NCBI GenBank assembly: GCA_964030785.1 | Contig: OZ034968.1 | Location: forward strand, 48,383,230 to 48,447,229 | Direction: 5' to 3' | Length of the DNA: 64,000 nt | Source: Siderastrea siderea | Lineage: Eukaryota > Cnidaria > Anthozoa > Scleractinia > Rhizangiidae | Shown here: positions 13,779 to 26,100 of the stretch, piece by piece | Numbering within the stretch: position 1 is the first letter of the stretch | How the letters are laid out: each line of letters opens with the position of its first letter | Translations under genes and position numbers: made by a program | Notes under the pieces: generated by a model | Told to the model about the DNA's origin: nothing | The model's input: the letters and a program-made list of their open reading frames with translations, nothing else | Database searches by the model: none

Positions 13779-16700
13779 GTATGACATGAATAATTTAAAT
13801 TACTCGTGTTGTGTTTACTCTCTCGATAACTACATTTAAGTGACAAGGGAGAATGTTTAGACACCCTCCCTCAGGCGATGGTTCTCAGTATGAGGCGGAT
13901 GTCCCTAATCTCCGTCCTTATTGCGCCAGGGAGGTGCGTACAATTCAACTGCCAATGAGTGAAAAACTCTCTTTTGCTTTAGAAGTGTTGTGAGCGAAAA
14001 ATAAGTACTCGGCGAATAGAGCCGCAGGTGTGTTTGCTGACTTTTTTGGCATTCTTACAAAATGAATGTTGTACTACGAGAGACGTAGAAACAAAATTCT
14101 TAAAACCTGCTGGCACAATTTTGCTTTCCTTTCGTGCGTTGTTCACCGTTTCCAAATGCATCCACGTTTTTGGCTTGTTCAGTTTGTTTGTCAGTTTGTT
14201 TGTTTTGAGGAAAAGGACCTAAAATAAAAGTTTACATTCCAACAAAGTGGCATTATTTTGAAGGAAGTGTTCTCAAGATGAATTTTAGCGTTGACTCCCA
14301 AGCTGGTACACTGACGCAGAAAAAAATACATACATGCATGTGGCATGGAGTAAGAGAAAAAGAGGTTCATTAATTTAATTTCTCCTGAGCTTGTCGGCAC
14401 CTTATTATTGTTATTATTATTTGTGTGATGAAGGAAAAATCTAGAATAGAACTTTAAGGGATGAGATAATCAGCAGGGGAACATATGATGAGGGGCGTGA
14501 AACAAAACCTGACAGGTTGGCGTGCAGTGTCACAGGCTGTTTCACTGTTCCGTGCCTGGTTAGAATTCCTTAACTTAAAATTAAAACTGAAAAGCAAAAC
14601 AAGAAGAAAAATGGCATCATTTACTATTATAACGACATTACAATGATCTTAATTTGTTCGAGTCCAATGGCTGACAATTTCCTTAAAGGAACTTCAGAGG
14701 CGATAGTTTTGCATACCCTGTCAGCATTATCTATCCAATACCTCGAGGTCTGTCGTCGACTAACACAATGATGGTTAGATCGATATCGTGAAACAGCATT
14801 GTTCTTGTAAGGTCTGAGGGTTTATAGATTCGACACAAAGAATCTGCACGTCAATTGGCTTTCAAAATGGGCTCATCCTCTTGCAAGAAAATTTCTGGTA
14901 GCCAAGTTTGGTCTACAGACCTTCAGACTGTCACTTTCTAATCAACATTGAACTTCATTAGCGACACGCGACTCGCTAGAATAGCCGGAAAGTACTACCG
15001 ATACATACCAGATATAATCTCTGTGTTCCCGATAAGCTTGCAGGTTAAGCTTTTTCTATTGTTTTTAAAAGTTTAAGATGTTTTCGAGAGTTATATGAAA
15101 TGCAGACCACAATTCACAGCTGCTCGAAAATGTTAAAAAGTATCCAATGAATCACTCTTCCAAGAGCTTGAACAATTCAGTTCTGACTGAACACAAAGTC
15201 GGGAGTGACCGTAAGTGCGCACACGGTAACGAATGTGTTCTGATTCGCTAGGCATTGAACATAACTAGGCAAATGGCAACTGAACGAAGACTGAGAACGA
15301 ATCCTTTATTAAACTTCTAAGACTGCTTAAAATGGGAAACTCCTTGAAAATTTAACCAAAACCAAAATGCTGCTCAATGGTTTTCATTGAAGATTTATCC
15401 ACATCTTTCCTCGACTAATGTTCTGACTTAAAAGAGAAAGGTTTCGTCAAGAGGAGCATCCATTCAAGTATCAGCCTTGTAATTATGTTCGAAGCGACAA
15501 CATTTCGCATTATCAGCGATAACATTTAGAATATTTAACTTACGTCATTTCACATTTGAAACACTTGTTATTAACGCAGCGCAACTAATGAAATCCTGTT
15601 TTATAAAAACAATAATAATTGAGGCTATAATCGATAAACCAGGAACCTGTTTAAACGTGAGTGTTTCAGAATTCTTAGTCCTTTGTCACAGTCCGTTCAT
15701 GCGGCCTTTTCCGCGTTGGCAGGATATAAAGAACTCTAGTGATCAACAACAACTTAACCAGACACATTACCTATCAATTTGTTTCTTTTTTCCAACAGTT
15801 TCTTTGTTCTGGCTCCTGTTTATCAATCATCAATCACGCGAGAAAGTTTTATCTAGCCGACAATAGTCAAGAGTCAGAAAAAAAAAACAAGCAAATGGCT
15901 TTCAAAGACGACATGATACATTAGTTTGCGTATTCTGGGTTTAGTAAATCGTTACTGAAAAGAAGAATCTCCTTCTGTTTGGGCAGATAATCAGGTTTTT
16001 CGGTGTACTGGAAAAAACGTTTACAAATTTTCTATTCCGTGTTAGCCTTTTCAACATATTAGCCGACGCTTTGAGGTGCGACTACCAGCTGCAGATCAAG
16101 CTTTGTCCTTGGTCCATTGAAGTACGGGAATACAGTCCTTCAATACAAAACTGGCGTTACATTCCTGAGTTCGTTAGTTCCACGCACAAATGTCTTCTCA
16201 GTTTATCTTTCACTAGGATCCTTCTGATAGCACTCAAACTAGACTTTACTAAGGTCTCTTATTCTTCTCTAGGGAGGAACCAACGGGTGAGCAGCACGTC
16301 AAAAACCCCGTCATCAAACAGGAATTACGAGGCTGCCACAGGTTGGTCAAGTATTTCTCGGATTTTTACTTCAGTGCTTTAGCAACTTAAAAAGATGAAT
16401 GACTTTTAACTGTATGCGCACACATTCCTGGTGGACTTTTCCCTTTTGTAACGGAATCACAGCTATACAAGTAGTGTTTGCGAAGAAAAGTAGAGCGTCG
16501 GGATGTATAGACTGGTTTCTGCAGTAGTTTTGTTCTTAGTTTACTCAAGGCTTGAATTTCCTTAATTAAGTCTCACGTGGTAAGCAAACATAGTTGCAGT
16601 TAAACTAAGGACCGCTCATGAGCATGTAAGCAAAGAAATGTAAAACCTAAATGGACATTTTTATTTTCAATGATTAGGTTCTCCAATATTCGTGGACGAC

Positions 16701-19700
16701 ATCAGAATGCAACAAACGTTTATCGCATGGCCTGCTCGTCACAGCTATCGATTAAAGTGCAAAGCCAGCGGCTCAAAACCATTAAAATTCCAATGGCTAA
16801 AGGACGGCCGTCCTTCCATACATAGAAGATTACAGCCACGACTCAAAACAAACAAATGGTACCTAAAACTTAAAGACTTGGTGCCTCTAGACTCAGGGAG
16901 ATATACTTGTGTGGTATCCAATGCCTACGGCGCCATTAATCATACATACACACTAAGAGTTGTAGGTAAGTTGTATTCTTGCACATTCACCTTTCATCAC
17001 GAAATTGGCGTCAGAAAAGGTTATTCGAGATTGGTCGGGCACCGCTCAGCTCAACGTTTGCTCATTGTCATAGGTAACGAATGGATTCTATTTTCACCAA
17101 ACTCATCAAAATAAACATTTAACAAGGAGAAGTTTCGTAAAACTAAGCCACATGAAGATAAGATAAGAATACTTATGAGTAGGTAAAGAAAACTGACTGA
17201 TCCAAGACATCCAAAGCAACTATTTCATTCGCTACTTTGTCATCTTTGGGAATTAGTTGCCACTTTATAAAATATAAAGGTCGTACAACGTAGCTCTACA
17301 CACCACAACACGTGACTGGTGATTTGATCGTGTCAATATTACTTTTTTCATCCGTTCAATCCAAACATTTTCAAATTTAAGTTATTCATCCAAAATGGGA
17401 TGAACGGAATATCTTTCATGTTTTTTTTTCTTCTCTTTTTTTTGACAGAAAAATCTCGGACCAAGCCTATTCTGAAATGCGGCTCGCCTAAGAACAATAG
17501 CGTGCTGCTTGGACAGAACGCTTCCATGACATGCATTGTTGTCATCAGTGGAACGCTACCAGATTTTAGATGGGTGAAATGGAATGCAATCCCCAGCACG
17601 TACCCCAATTCGCTTGATTTTGAAAATGGATCTTACACCCTCGTTAACCCTGTGCAGTATGAGACTGTTCATGTTCAAGGAAAGTATGGGGTTAAAGTTA
17701 ACATCCAAAATGTCACACCCAAGGACTTGGGACTGTACACGTGCTATGTTAGCAACCATCTTGGCTCTGACTACAGAAGCGCGTTTTTGAGCGAGAGAAC
17801 AAAACGGTGGACAGGATCAGACGGTAAGATAGCAGTAAAATCAAACTTATACGAGCGTAGTGCTTTAGTAAAAAACTGGAGCATCACTGTGCATTTCATT
17901 CACGTTATGGCTACCGTTACATTAAACTTCATGAAAGTACGAAGATGATGGCATCGAAGACGGTGCTAAGTAGCAAAACAATGCTTCTATACTTGTTTTA
18001 TAATTTTGGTACGTTTCGTTGTTGTCCTCTGCAAAACAGCGACGTGAAATGACTAAACTTTATGAGGAACACACAAGTGCTTTGTTTTTCTTTCTTCACC
18101 TGATTCCCATCCGTACCGAAATCCGTTCCTGGATAATTCGGCCCCATTGTGCAAGTTAAACAAGGCAGAATAATCGCCAAGTAGGTAAAGTAACATGGAT
18201 TTACGTTTTGAAGTGACGTTTCCTTGTCGTAGTCGTCGTCACTGCTTAAGCTCCCTAATGAGACAAAAACGTGGCCTAAGGCTATTATTGTTTTGCCAAC
18301 TAGCTATAGACACATTAAGGAGATCAGTATTAGTATTAAAAGGATAAAACATGCGTTTCCTGCTCATGAAACTAGTTTCGTTTACTAGTAATCCTTTGAT
18401 CTTAATCTTGTTGAAAGGTAACTGAATCTATTTCGGAAAATATCCGCTACTCTACTCAGTTAATTCAAAAAACATGTCTTCTCTTGAACCTTTTCCGAAC
18501 CAAATCTGTCCATCAACAGCTTATGAACAGACTTTCCCTATTAAATGACTAAGGTGTCGTGTACCACAGCCACCAGAACTATTCGGGCTGCCGAAACTAC
18601 ATAAACCGAACATACTAGGACGGCCCATAGTCTCAATCTGTGGGTCCCCGACTTACCAACTGCCTAAATGCTTCACGAAAGTACTAAATTCTTTGGCGGA
18701 CGATCTACACACAAACTACAGTCTACAAAGAATTTCATTAGCGCAATCAAGACAGTCCAGATACATGACGACTAAAAGCTAGTGTCTGTGCACTGTTCGA
18801 CAGTATGTCACAGGCTGCACTGATAACACCATTACGAACTCTACTGACAAACTACCGCTATACCCACAAGGACATCATCATGGATTCGGCTTCCACTTAG
18901 TTTCAGTACAACGGCAAACGCTGACTAATGTTGTGTGAAAGAGCTATGGGCTCACTCGTTTCCGTTGTTGTAGCAGGAATGCAAAGCATCGAGAAAAAAG
19001 TCCTTGCAACTTACAAAGTTACACTGCAATTCTGTTTACTCTAAATTGAGGACACTTACCATCCGTGATCTATTGAAAGTTTCGTATCTTTGGTTACTAA
19101 ACCTAATCATCCCAGTGAAGACGTTTCAACTTAAGCAGTTGAAAAGAAGAAACCTGAAAAAATTCAGACTTGAACGGGAATCAAGCCCATGACCTCTGCA
19201 ATACCAGTGCAGCGCTCTAACCAACTGAGCTATCAAGCCAACTGGGAGCTAGTCAATTTATCCGCAGTTCAAATATATGATCATTTCATATATTAATGTT
19301 AATTTATTCTCCATCTACGGGATAAATACGAGCTCTCAATTGACCTGCTCCTAGTTGGCTTGATAGCTCAGGTGGTTAGAGCGCTGCACGGGTATCGCAG
19401 AGGTCATGGGTTCGATTCCCGTTCAAGCCTGGATTTTTTCAGGTTTCTTCTTTTCAACTCCTTAAGTTGAAACATCTTCACTGCGATGATCTGCATATAA
19501 TGCTATCTTTATCCGCAGTTCAAATGTATGAATTTCATATATTAATGTTCATTTAAACCCAATCAAAAGGACAGATTTAGAACAGATCTCTTTTATCCTA
19601 AATCGAGAAGTGCAAACAAAATAATCCAAAAGCAAACATAACTGATAAGGCTTGGTACCCAATAACGACACAACGATCATAATCATAATCACAAACATAA

Positions 19701-21103
19701 GCTTCCTAATGAGAACAGGTATCTTATGGGCGACATAATCATAACCACAGACATAATCATAATCATAAGAAAATGATCGATCATTTCCTTGTGATTATGA
19801 TTATGTCGATCGTTAGCGCTTTCATGATTATGTGTTTTGGTGTTTCCACGGGAACATAAGCAACATAACGTCGTTTTGTTCGTGGTTACGATTATGAATA
19901 TGATCGTTATGTTGCAGCAAGAACTTAGCCATATTTTTTTCTTAGCCATATTGATGAAATTCATTATGTATCTTCTATGCCTCCTAAAAATTTGGAGGAA
20001 ACAGTAAGTTTAAATTCACGATTGGGTGGTAAACAAAAAGGCCCCTTCAATTGTCAGCGAAAGGTTATGAGAGAAAGAAGACCTTTAATGAACATATTCA
20101 AGTGAATGAAATCATTATCAAATGTCATGTAACATATCAAACACGAGAAAGAGTGTTTCAACAGCATATCAAAACACCGAGAAGTGGGTTTAAAAAACCG
20201 AAAAAAAAGCCGAGTTTTTGTTAACCGACTTCGAGGTGTTTGGATGCCTGATGAAACACTCTTTCGAGTTTTTGATGTAGCTTCTCAAACCATTCGTAAT
20301 TCTTGGAGAAATTTAAAGCAAAAGTTCGCAAAATGTTATGCCAATTAAGATCCGGTATCCAAACCACCGTTGCGGTAGTGATTTCCTTTGTTTTTAGGCG
20401 GCCGTCGTGCGCACATACGCACGTCGCCAACTCATAAAATGGTCGTTTTTTGTTTTTCATTTTCGTCGTCGTAAGTCACTTGACTTAGTGCTCTTGATGT
20501 CGCGCGGCCAACAGACACAACTGCATAGCAGGCTTACTAAGTGAATAGGGTACGACATTAGCATGTTTTGCCAGCTTTGAGTCTTCAAGACAATTTTCTC
20601 TTTTTATAGTGTCCATTTTCTCGATTTCGGAAAAGAAGTCACCGGATTTCTCTGAATATCTGAACTTCGCTGCTTTCAGTGATGAGGCTAATGAAATATT
20701 CAAAATTAAAATGGACCTTTGAACGACAATGGCATTGCTGTTATAACAAGAGGTTGCAAGTAGCCTGCACTCGTGCCGTTAGGATCTGAATGGAACCCTT
20801 ACCTGTTAAAGGCTGCAAAATTCAAAACAACTAGAACAGTGTTATCCACGACAATCGACTGCACATGTACATGTAGTTATCACATACTTATAAGATTTTG
20901 ACAATAACAGTAACAATAGGCAGCAGTCTTCCATTTATTAATGTCAATGCGTGGGATAGGGTTGTCCCGTATATCCGAGCCAGAGGCTAATGTATAAAAC
21001 GCATGACAGAAAAAAACATGAAATACAAAACTTACTATGATTAAAACAATACTTATAGGAATTTAAAAATTAAAATACAACTAATAATAATAATAATAAT
21101 AAC

Positions 21104-21135
<32 letters not shown>

Positions 21136-23083
21136 TAATAATAATAATAATAATAAAATAATTATAATAATTATAATAAATTAAGCCTTAAGATAAGCAG
21201 TAATTACACTTGCAGCTGGCCTTTAAAAAGTTAAATGTCCTCAGCTTCTTGCAAACGTCTCTCAACTTAGTCGATTGCTTAATGTATGAAGGTAGCTGAT
21301 TCCACAAATGCGACATTTTATAAGTGAATGAATTTTGTTAGTAACGATTATGATAGGAGCGTTGAACAAGATTATGACCACTATCCCTTAAAACATAATA
21401 AGACTTATGATGCTCGAATAAGTTAGAGATATAATCAGGCCCATTTTCCTTTATACATTTTAAGAGTAAGATGAGGGATTGTACCTTCTATATTCAAGTG
21501 ATTGTATGTTTACAATAGACAATATGGAATTGTAATCTAAGCTATTACCTAAATTTAGGAGGGCCTTAAAAGCATCGCAGTTAGCAGTTTCCAGTTTATT
21601 ATTCAAAGACTTATAAATCCCTAATAGAAGTGGACTACAGTATTCAAGGTGTGGTAATATATAAGCCTTGTACAGCATTAGTGCGACATCAGCAGGCACA
21701 AACTTTTTCAGTCTTCTCAGAGCTCCAGTTTTGGCATAGACTTTCTATAAAATGGCTGATATGTGATCTTTAAAGGAAAGCTTGTTGTCGATATGAACAC
21801 CAAGAATGTTCAGAGAGTCATTTATTTCAATAGGAGAGTCGCCAATTTGAAGAACAGGTTCTTGAGCGGAATTACCCAAAATCATGGCTTGGGGTTTTCT
21901 TGCCATTGACTGTCAAATGATTTGAGCTGAACCAGGAAGATAGCTTCTCCACATCTTGGTTAAGAGACAGTTCCAAAGCTGTAATGTTAGTATTAGATGC
22001 GTAGGCTGTAGTGTCGTCAGCGTAGAGCCGCAACGAGGAAACGTGAACAACAAAGTTTAGATCATTGATGAACATGTTAAACAGGAGTGGTCCCAAGAGA
22101 CTGCCTCGTGGAACCACAGTGCACTGGTAACCAGTCAGAAAAAACTCCATTTTAAAACCTTCACTCTTTGCTTTCGATCAGCCAAATAGGAGCGCAAGAA
22201 TTTCGTCGCCTCATCGCCGATGCCATAAGCACGTAGTTTGGCAAGCAGCAAATTATGACATATGGAATCGAAAGCTTTGGATAAATCGATTACAATGGAG
22301 CCAGTCACCTTTTTAGAATTCAAAGCCAAGCGCCAGTTATCAACCATTTTAACGGTTCACTAGTTACATTTTAAAAAGGGTAACACAAAAATAATCCGTG
22401 CGTCATACAGGGTCATTTCATTACCACGCTATGGAAGGTCAAGTATCGTGGGCTCAAAAAATCTTTTATTTTGTACACGATAGCGACACGAAAAAAAAAT
22501 GATAAGAAAAACGGCTGGTATTCCTTGACTTGTCGCCGTATACATGGCACGAGCAGTGACGTGAACAGTTACAGTTTTACTTAACACACCTCAGAAACCG
22601 AATCGATTTTCTCAGTTTTCAAAACCAGTCTGTCAAATACTGGACATTCTCGTCGTGAATAGTCACGATCAGGAGCCCAATACCTGTCACGTTCTTGATA
22701 ATGCAGCGCACAACTCACTATCTGTCACCGGTAAGCACCGCTAAGAGGCCTTCTGGACGAAAACATGGTTTATCTGTCCGGCCGGAAACCAAGAACTACT
22801 TACGTTTCATTTTCAGTTTAAGAAATCTTTTTTCCTTAGCAGGGGAAAAGGGGAGGGACGGGGGGTTGAGAGAGTATCGGCCGCCTGTATAAAATTCTTC
22901 AGAAATTCTTTTCTCTTTATGAATAGTCCATTTTACAGTTCTTTGCTTAGTAGCCGGGCCTTTGAGTGGAAGCGAGGCTGGAGTTGACCTTGCACTGATA
23001 CAAACCCTCCTGCTTTTCATATGTAAATACAAACTAGTTAGCATGAGAACAACATGATTTACATGTGAAAAGCAGGGGGTCCT

Positions 23084-23114
<31 letters not shown>

Positions 23115-26100
23115 CCACTCAAAGGCCAGGTTACTAAGCACACAACTGTAAAATGGACTATTGTTAATGCGTTTGAGAATGTTCATTGAAAGTTTCCGTG
23201 ATAAGATGAAAAAAATTGGCCCAGAATATATACGTACATGTTGTGATCAGTTATAGTAAAGATCATCAGTTGGTTTGTGAACTAAATCTTCTTATAACAA
23301 ATGTAAATCAAAGGATATTGTTAATTGTTGTGTAACTGGGGTAAACAGTGTCGACAATAAAGGTAAGCAACTTTCATAGCTTTTCAAATGAACTTCTTCA
23401 CTACTCAAAGTTGACTGATTTGCCTGTACTCTCGTTGTTAAAATTGCTGTTCTACTTACCTGTGTCGGTAAACTTAAGTGCATCAGTGTTATTTTTGTCA
23501 CACAATTTACTTAGTAAACTATTCAACAAAGACTTGGGTACTAATTTTTAATGTATCGATGCTATTATTTGCAGATCAGTTACTGCATATATTTATAAAT
23601 GTATGAATTCGAGACGGATTAATATTTTGTTCCAGAGAAGAATATGTATTTTCCCGATTTCTTTCTTTGCTTCTTGCAACCGATGTATTTTACATTTATA
23701 ATGTTTAGATAGGTGGCCATGTATAGAAGTGAAAGTATCTCTAAAAATTGTTGTTGTTGTCTTTTATCTATTGCCGACATACAGTGAGATTACAAACGAG
23801 TCTTCCTCGAGTTATCGCCCTGCTTTTCCTCATGAAAACTAGTTACATTGCTTTCCACTAACTTCAGACAGCTAGTATCGATTGTGATTCAAAAGAGGTC
23901 AAAACTGCGTACAACCAGCAAAACAACTTTACACCATAATACGCATAAGCAGACCTTTATTTGTAGGCAGTCATTTGCAGTGACGCAATGTTTTCGCTAC
24001 CAATCAAATTAAACGCGTGAGAAAATACCTTGAATGTTAATTGCTATTTTTGTCATGAACAGATTTGTCTTCAAAGACGACAGCAAATCCTGAGAAAAGC
24101 TACTATGGGGATCAGGAAAACACAGTAACGCTTCCTTTCAAAGGTAAGCATAAACTGGTTGTTGCTGTGGATGGAACCTGACTCAGGCGAAAGCCGCTAT
24201 TCAGCAGTAGGGCATTTCTGGGGTGTTTTGGTTACATTTTGACAACAAATTAGTCTAAGTTCAGAGTCAAAGCTGATTCCTCCGTTTGAACACACAAATG
24301 TGAAATTTACTTCGTAAAAAAATTAATAATTAAATAATAGCGGAACTCCTCCGCGGCCGAAGGCCGCGGGAGTGGAACCCCATACTCAAACTAGGAGGCG
24401 TGCTGGTAATTTTTTATGGTCATGGCAAGGGGAATGGCTCGCGGGCGCGTGCGCCGCACGTACGTACATACGTCGCATTTCATGACTTTCTTAAATGGAG
24501 CAATTTTCGCGCAGCTTTTAGCCAATGGCGTGCGAGGAATCGCGCAAGTCTTTTGACGCGTTTTGCACAGGCGACTCGCGTAGCGATAAAATAACTCGTG
24601 AAAACAATGGATAATTTTACAGCAAAATGGTATCCAACGGCCATAACATTCAAGGATGTAAGGTTAGAGCAAAACCAATCTTATAAGTTGAGCAGAAAAG
24701 TACTAATTTGCGAACAAATAATTCTGACCTAAAGTATGACCTTTGTATTTTAAAACGAAAGAAGCGAATCCGTTTTACCAAATAGAATTAAAAAGAACAT
24801 AGCTTTCCAATTGACAGTTGTAAAACAGAATCAAAGTTATTCACAATAAACAGATTGAATTTTACGACAAAATGTGTGCAATACTGTGCAATAAACTGTA
24901 AACAAAACCAAAGAGAACTTCCGGTAGTTTCGAAGCGAACACGCGTCTCCAATTACAAAGCACAAAGCGACAAGTAAAATAACAGCAATCAAAACAAATG
25001 AAAAATGCCGATAAACGATTGAATGAATTTGCTTAGCGAACTTAAAGCGAAAGCACAGATAGATAGCTGCTAGACTTGCTTGAATCACGAAACAGAATTA
25101 TAACTCTAAGTTTATACTAAAATGATACGCTTAAGAGACTCAAATTATACAGTAATTAACGAGGTCAAGTACCTAGGTTAATAACAGTAAAGAAGAAATT
25201 CTGAAGAGTTTATAGGCGGCCGATGGTAACCAGGTAGATATGGAGTTCCGCTTTTAGGCTTAGCTAAGTCTATATATTATAGAAGTGACCAGTCAGGCAA
25301 ACGGCCAATGGCACAGACGGAAAACAGGTTCAATTAAAGAACCTTTGAGTGGGTGGTTTAAGATCCCAAAGGGTTATTTTTAGCCAACGAGGGAATTTGT
25401 GATGGGGAATAATCACATATGTACGAGGCGCCTAAAAATATCCGGCTCTCAGCTCCTACAACCCACTAATTAGAACGTGGTTGAAAATCGGACAGCGGGA
25501 ATCAGTAGACATACACCGTCCGATTTTCTGTCCGTCGTCTGCATCACTGACTGTTTTCGCTTTACCATGAAACAAGAGGATTACGCCCTGGCTGAAAGAT
25601 TGTCTTTAAAATTTATCCGTTCACTTTTTGGACAGCCTTTCAGCCTTCCTCTGGAAGGGGTTCATTTACTAAATATCCTAGCAGTAGAAAAGTCGCCCAA
25701 AATAGATGTCGAAAAACTTTTTGTTTCGTTTAGCAAATCAAAAACTTTTCTCATGATCCAGGTGTTTCCTATATAACAAAGCAATTATTGCACTCATCTC
25801 GTCATCACGAGCTCACAGCTGCTAATCTGGTGGGACTCGACTTTGTGGAACAATTGTTACTGAAATAGTCCATCAATTCCGCTGACCTAAATGTATGAGG
25901 GAAGAATCCATCACTTTCTTTTTCGGTTTGTCATCATTCGCGATCCTTTGCAGTCATCGAGAAACACTGCCTAGGCGGCTAATCAAGTGAAGCATTTCTT
26001 CGGTAGTTTTTGACTACATGCAAACCTGTCTCAGCTTCTCCGTCACGACACTTGCCAGCCAGAAACTCCTAAGCAACCATTGCAGCGCTTCTACGCACGT

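Noticed and set aside
13779..16272. Expected Ig1 exon of an FGFR-type gene
   Set aside because: No forward frame between AG and GT shows the Cys, Trp and DxGxYxC pattern; I conclude it is absent in this window.
19167..19429. Two apparent tRNA genes in opposite orientation
   Set aside because: Damaged anticodon stem or loop, altered B box in one copy, shared SINE-like tails and a third copy at 49274 inside a target duplication show that they are SINE heads.
25477..25776. 99-codon open frame in FGFRL intron 5 as an alternative exon
   Set aside because: It lacks good flanking splice sites in phase 1 and shows no domain; exons 5 and 6 join in frame without it.
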